8,518 bases of DNA, from positions 1-8,518 of the forward strand of contig CAMVBD010000040.1 in NCBI GenBank assembly GCA_947165615.1. Reading direction: 5' to 3'. The notes under the pieces were generated by a model. The model saw only the letters and a list, made by a program, of their open reading frames with translations. It did not search any database and was not told the DNA's origin. The stretch comes from an uncultured Clostridia bacterium. Lineage in GTDB: Bacteria > Bacillota > Clostridia > Oscillospirales > Acutalibacteraceae. The first letter of the stretch is position 1. Each line of letters starts with the position of its first letter. Shown here piece by piece: positions 6,226 to 8,518 of this stretch. The position numbers and the translations under genes were made by a program.

Positions 6226-7554
6226 ATGTCCAAACCCATCGTCGCCATCGTGGGGCGGCCGAACGTCGGCAAATCCACGCTGTTCAACAAACTCAGCGGC
6301 AAGCGCCTCGCCATCGTGGACGATCGTCCGGGCGTGACGCGCGACCGGCTGTACGCCGACTGCGAATGGCTGAACCGCAAATTCCTGATCGTGGACACCG
6401 GCGGCATCGAGCCGTATTCGGACGATCTCATCCTGTCTCAGATGCGCAGACAGGCAGAGCTTGCCATTCAAAGCGCCGACTGCATCATTTTTGTCGTGGA
6501 CCTTCGAAGCGGCGTCACGGCGTCCGACAGCGAGGTCGCTTCCATGCTCATGAAGAGCTCGAAGCCCGTTATCCTCTGCGTCAACAAGTGCGACACGGTC
6601 GGCGACGTGCCGCTGGAATTCTATGAGTTTTACAATCTCGGCCTCGGCGATCCCATTGCGGTCTCGGCCGTGCACGGCCACGGCACCGGCGACCTGCTGG
6701 ACGAGGTCTTAAAGCACATCCCCGACGAAGAGGAACCGGAAGAGGAGGACGACGATCATATCCGCGTCGCCATCATCGGCAAGCCGAACGTCGGCAAGAG
6801 TTCGCTCGTAAACGCCCTGTGCGGGGAGGAGCGGATGCTGGTCTCCGACATCGCCGGCACCACCCGCGACGCGTCCGACACGCTGGTCGAAAACAAACAC
6901 GGCAAATTCGTCTTCATCGACACGGCGGGACTGCGCCGCAAGTCGCGCGTGGACGACCGCATCGAGCAGTTCAGCGTCATGCGCGCGGTCATGGCCGTGG
7001 AGCGCGCCAACGTCTGCGTCATCATGATCGACGCGACCGAGGGCTTTACGGAGCAGGACTCCAAGGTCGCCGGCATCGCACACGAGGCGGGCAAAGCCTG
7101 CGTCATCGCGGTCAACAAGTGGGACGCCCTCGAAAAGGACGGCAAGACCATGGACGGCTACCGCAAAAAACTGATGGACGACTTTTCCTTCATGTCCTAC
7201 GCCCCCATCATTTTCATCTCCGCAAAGACGGGCCAGCGGCTGGACAGGCTTTATGAGCTCATCAAGTTCGCTGACGACCAAAACGCCACGCGCATCCCGA
7301 CCGGTCGGCTCAATCAGGTGCTCGCCGACGCCACCGCGCGCGTGCAGCCCCCCACGGACAAGGGCAAGCGGCTCAAAATCTTCTACATCACGCAGGCGTC
7401 CACCCGTCCGCCGACGTTCGTGGTCTTCGTCAACAAGCAGGACCTGTTCCATTACAGTTACCAGCGCTATATTGACAACCGCATCCGTGAGGTCTTCGGA
7501 CTGGAGGGCACCCCCACCCGGTATATCGTGCGGGAGCGCGAAAACAAAAACTGA
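6226..7554 (+). CDS. der: Ribosome biogenesis GTPase Der (EngA)
   Basis: Essential double GTPase needed for late assembly of the 50S subunit, 442 residues, the usual family length. G domain 1: GRPNVGKS (10-17), GVTRDR (36-41), DTGG (57-60) and NKCD (120-123). An acidic linker follows (about 168-177). G domain 2: GKPNVGKS (185-192), GTTRDA (211-216), DTAG (232-235) and NKWD (297-300), with SAK at 332-334. The C-terminal KH-like domain runs from about 350 to the end and contains FYITQASTRPPTFVVFVN (386-403), typical of Der. All nucleotide-binding motifs are intact. It is the second gene of a pair with the DUF512 gene, 19 bases apart, and is closed by a strong terminator 17 bases after its stop. 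In several Clostridia plsY and gpsA follow der, which is not so here. Confidence 0.98.
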   Translation: MSKPIVAIVGRPNVGKSTLFNKLSGKRLAIVDDRPGVTRDRLYADCEWLNRKFLIVDTGGIEPYSDDLILSQMRRQAELAIQSADCIIFVVDLRSGVTASDSEVASMLMKSSKPVILCVNKCDTVGDVPLEFYEFYNLGLGDPIAVSAVHGHGTGDLLDEVLKHIPDEEEPEEEDDDHIRVAIIGKPNVGKSSLVNALCGEERMLVSDIAGTTRDASDTLVENKHGKFVFIDTAGLRRKSRVDDRIEQFSVMRAVMAVERANVCVIMIDATEGFTEQDSKVAGIAHEAGKACVIAVNKWDALEKDGKTMDGYRKKLMDDFSFMSYAPIIFISAKTGQRLDRLYELIKFADDQNATRIPTGRLNQVLADATARVQPPTDKGKRLKIFYITQASTRPPTFVVFVNKQDLFHYSYQRYIDNRIREVFGLEGTPTRYIVRERENKN

Positions 7555-7570
7555 ACCGTCAAACAAAAAA

Positions 7571-7606
7571 AGAGAAGCAGTTTCCCCAAACCTGCTTCTT
7601 TTTTTT
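7571..7606 (+). terminator. Strong intrinsic terminator after der
   Basis: AGAAGCAG (7573-7580) pairs with CTGCTTCT (7592-7599). The stem continues with TTT (7581-7583) against AAA (7588-7590), leaving C7591 bulged and a CCCC loop. A run of eight T (7599-7606) follows, sharing its first base with the stem. An A-run lies on the other side (7564-7571), so the same element could also stop minus-strand transcripts. It ends the DUF512-der transcript. Confidence 0.92.
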
Positions 7607-7649
7607 GCTGCTTTTAAGATTTTGTATTATACTGTTCAAGAATTCTTTA

Positions 7650-7665
7650 TTTGCGCACGCGCAAA
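7650..7665. repeat. GC-centred palindrome upstream of the aminotransferase promoter
   Basis: TTTGCGC (7650-7656) and GCGCAAA (7659-7665) are exact reverse complements separated by AC. The GC-rich core stands out in a very AT-rich spacer. It lies 26 bp before the -35 of the aminotransferase promoter, a position suited to a regulator site. No T-run follows in either direction at the right distance on the plus strand, so a terminator for der is not needed or likely. Confidence 0.5.
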
Positions 7666-7691
7666 AAATAAAAATTATATATTAAAATATA

Positions 7692-7720
7692 TTGTCAAAC
7701 CCTCAAAGGTGTGATAAAAT
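7692..7720 (+). promoter_or_regulatory. Sigma-A promoter of the aminotransferase gene
   Basis: TTGTCA (7692-7697), 17 bp, TAAAAT (7715-7720), each five of six to consensus, with TGA just before the -10 forming an extended -10 element. The predicted start near 7727 gives a leader of about 42 bases containing GGAG (7757-7760) eight bases before the ATG at 7769. Confidence 0.8.
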
Positions 7721-7768
7721 ACTATATTAAGAGCGTTTTTCTCTAAGTCTATTCCCGGAGATGATCCT

Positions 7769-8518
7769 ATGCAAGAAATTCCCTGTCTCTCTGTCCCGGC
7801 GCTGAAAGCGCTCCGGCAGGAACTCCAGGTTCAATATCAGTCCTACGCCGACATGGGACTTTCCATCAATATGGCAAGGGGCAGGCCCGCGCCCGAACAG
7901 CTCGACCTGTCCGACCCGCTTTATGATCTCGGCAGGGACGCGGTCGGCGTCAGATCCGCGGACGGCATCGACTGCCGCAATTACGGCGACCTGTGCGGCA
8001 TTCCCGAAAGCCGCGCGCTGTTCGGCGAGGTCTTCGGCGTGCCCGCCACCAACGTCATCGCCTGCGGCTCGTCCAGCCTCAACCTCATGTTCGACTACGT
8101 CGCGCAGTGCTGCACCGTCGGCGTCGGCGGGCAGACGCCGTGGATGAAGCAGGACGGCTGCAAAATGATCGCCGTCGTGCCCGGCTACGACCGGCATTTT
8201 GCCATCGCCGAGCATTTCGGGCTGGAACTCGTCTCCGTTCCCATGACCGCGACGGGCCCCGACATGGACCGTGTGCGCGAGCTCGTCCGGGACCCCTTGG
8301 TCAAGGGCATGTTCTGTGTCCCGAAGTACTCGAATCCCGACGGCATCACCTATTCGCCCGAAACGGTCGAAGCCATCGCCGCGCTGAAGCCCGCCGCAGC
8401 GGATTTCCGCGTCATCTGGGACGAGGCGTATCTGATCCACGACCTCTATGGGGAAAAGGACGTGCTGAAAAACGTCTTCGACGCCGCGAAAGCCCACGGG
8501 ACGGAGGATCACTTCATC
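7769..8518 (+). CDS. PLP-dependent aminotransferase, aspartate aminotransferase Ic/MocR-like type, N-terminal 250 residues (runs off window)
   Basis: Fold-type I PLP enzyme, cytoplasmic, probably transaminating aspartate or a related amino acid with 2-oxoglutarate. The visible part carries CRNYGDLCGIPESRALF (69-85), the entry motif of the family, and GSSSLNLMFDY (100-110) at the cofactor phosphate site. PGYDRHF (138-144) follows, then YSNPDG (187-192) with the conserved Asn N189, and WDEAY (217-221) with the PLP-ring Asp D218 and Tyr Y221. The Schiff-base lysine should come shortly after the window end and cannot be checked. The sequence resembles the separate aspartate aminotransferase subgroup found in many Firmicutes and Actinobacteria rather than classical AspC. 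GGAG is eight bases before the ATG. It has its own promoter and is separated from der by a terminator. The family is firm, the substrate less so. Confidence 0.88.
   Translation, partial: MQEIPCLSVPALKALRQELQVQYQSYADMGLSINMARGRPAPEQLDLSDPLYDLGRDAVGVRSADGIDCRNYGDLCGIPESRALFGEVFGVPATNVIACGSSSLNLMFDYVAQCCTVGVGGQTPWMKQDGCKMIAVVPGYDRHFAIAEHFGLELVSVPMTATGPDMDRVRELVRDPLVKGMFCVPKYSNPDGITYSPETVEAIAALKPAAADFRVIWDEAYLIHDLYGEKDVLKNVFDAAKAHGTEDHFI

Noticed and set aside
6709..7566. A 285-codon open frame on the minus strand opposite der
   Set aside because: Antisense shadow of der, with no coherent domain and a start inside the der terminator region.
7605..7633. Second promoter (TTGCTG, 17 bp, TATACT) upstream of the aminotransferase
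   Set aside because: The -35 matches only three of six positions and overlaps the der terminator T-run. The promoter at 7692-7720 is clearly better.
7761..7805. ATG directly after GGAG at 7757-7760
   Set aside because: It has no spacing from the ribosome site, is out of frame with the aminotransferase and stops after 14 codons.

Overview
The window reads as ordinary chromosomal DNA of a fairly GC-rich Firmicute, most likely a gut-type member of the Clostridia (Oscillospirales or a relative). This placement is inference. It rests on the pairing of a DUF177 (YceD) gene with rpmF, a PDZ/radical-SAM/DUF512 gene directly before der, a small P-loop protein of a type I associate with Clostridia, strong GGAGG Shine-Dalgarno sites, AT-rich promoters and a low-GC-Firmicute-length Pgi. 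I see no mobile element, CRISPR array, tRNA, rRNA or sign of recent transfer, and no intergenic stretch longer than about 215 bases.

Layout. Positions 1-741 (minus strand) hold the N-terminal part of mtaB, a tRNA methylthiotransferase, with a well-formed promoter at 772-800. Divergent from it, an exported D-Ala-D-Ala carboxypeptidase (dacF-like) runs 859-2070. Next come glucose-6-phosphate isomerase (pgi, 2195-3538), with its own promoter, and a closely spaced small P-loop protein (3578-3994). A perfect-consensus promoter (TTGACA, 17 bp, TATAAT; 4033-4061) then drives yceD (4110-4595) and rpmF (4622-4804), which end at an intrinsic terminator. The DUF512 radical-SAM-like gene (4887-6206) and der (6226-7554) follow as a pair and end at a strong terminator (7571-7606). 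An AT-rich intergenic region with a GC-rich palindrome and a good promoter leads into a partial PLP-dependent aminotransferase (7769 to the window end).

Functionally this is a housekeeping neighbourhood. It covers ribosome assembly and translation quality (mtaB, yceD, rpmF, der), cell wall trimming (dacF), central carbon metabolism (pgi) and amino acid metabolism (aminotransferase). Two conserved proteins, the P-loop protein and the DUF512 protein, have no function I can assign.

I do not find a convincing new multi-gene system. The observations most worth a second look are small. They are an inverted repeat overlapping the yceD promoter that is also shaped like a minus-strand terminator, a hairpin displaying the yceD Shine-Dalgarno, the lack of any Shine-Dalgarno before the DUF512 gene just after a terminator, and a palindrome upstream of the aminotransferase.
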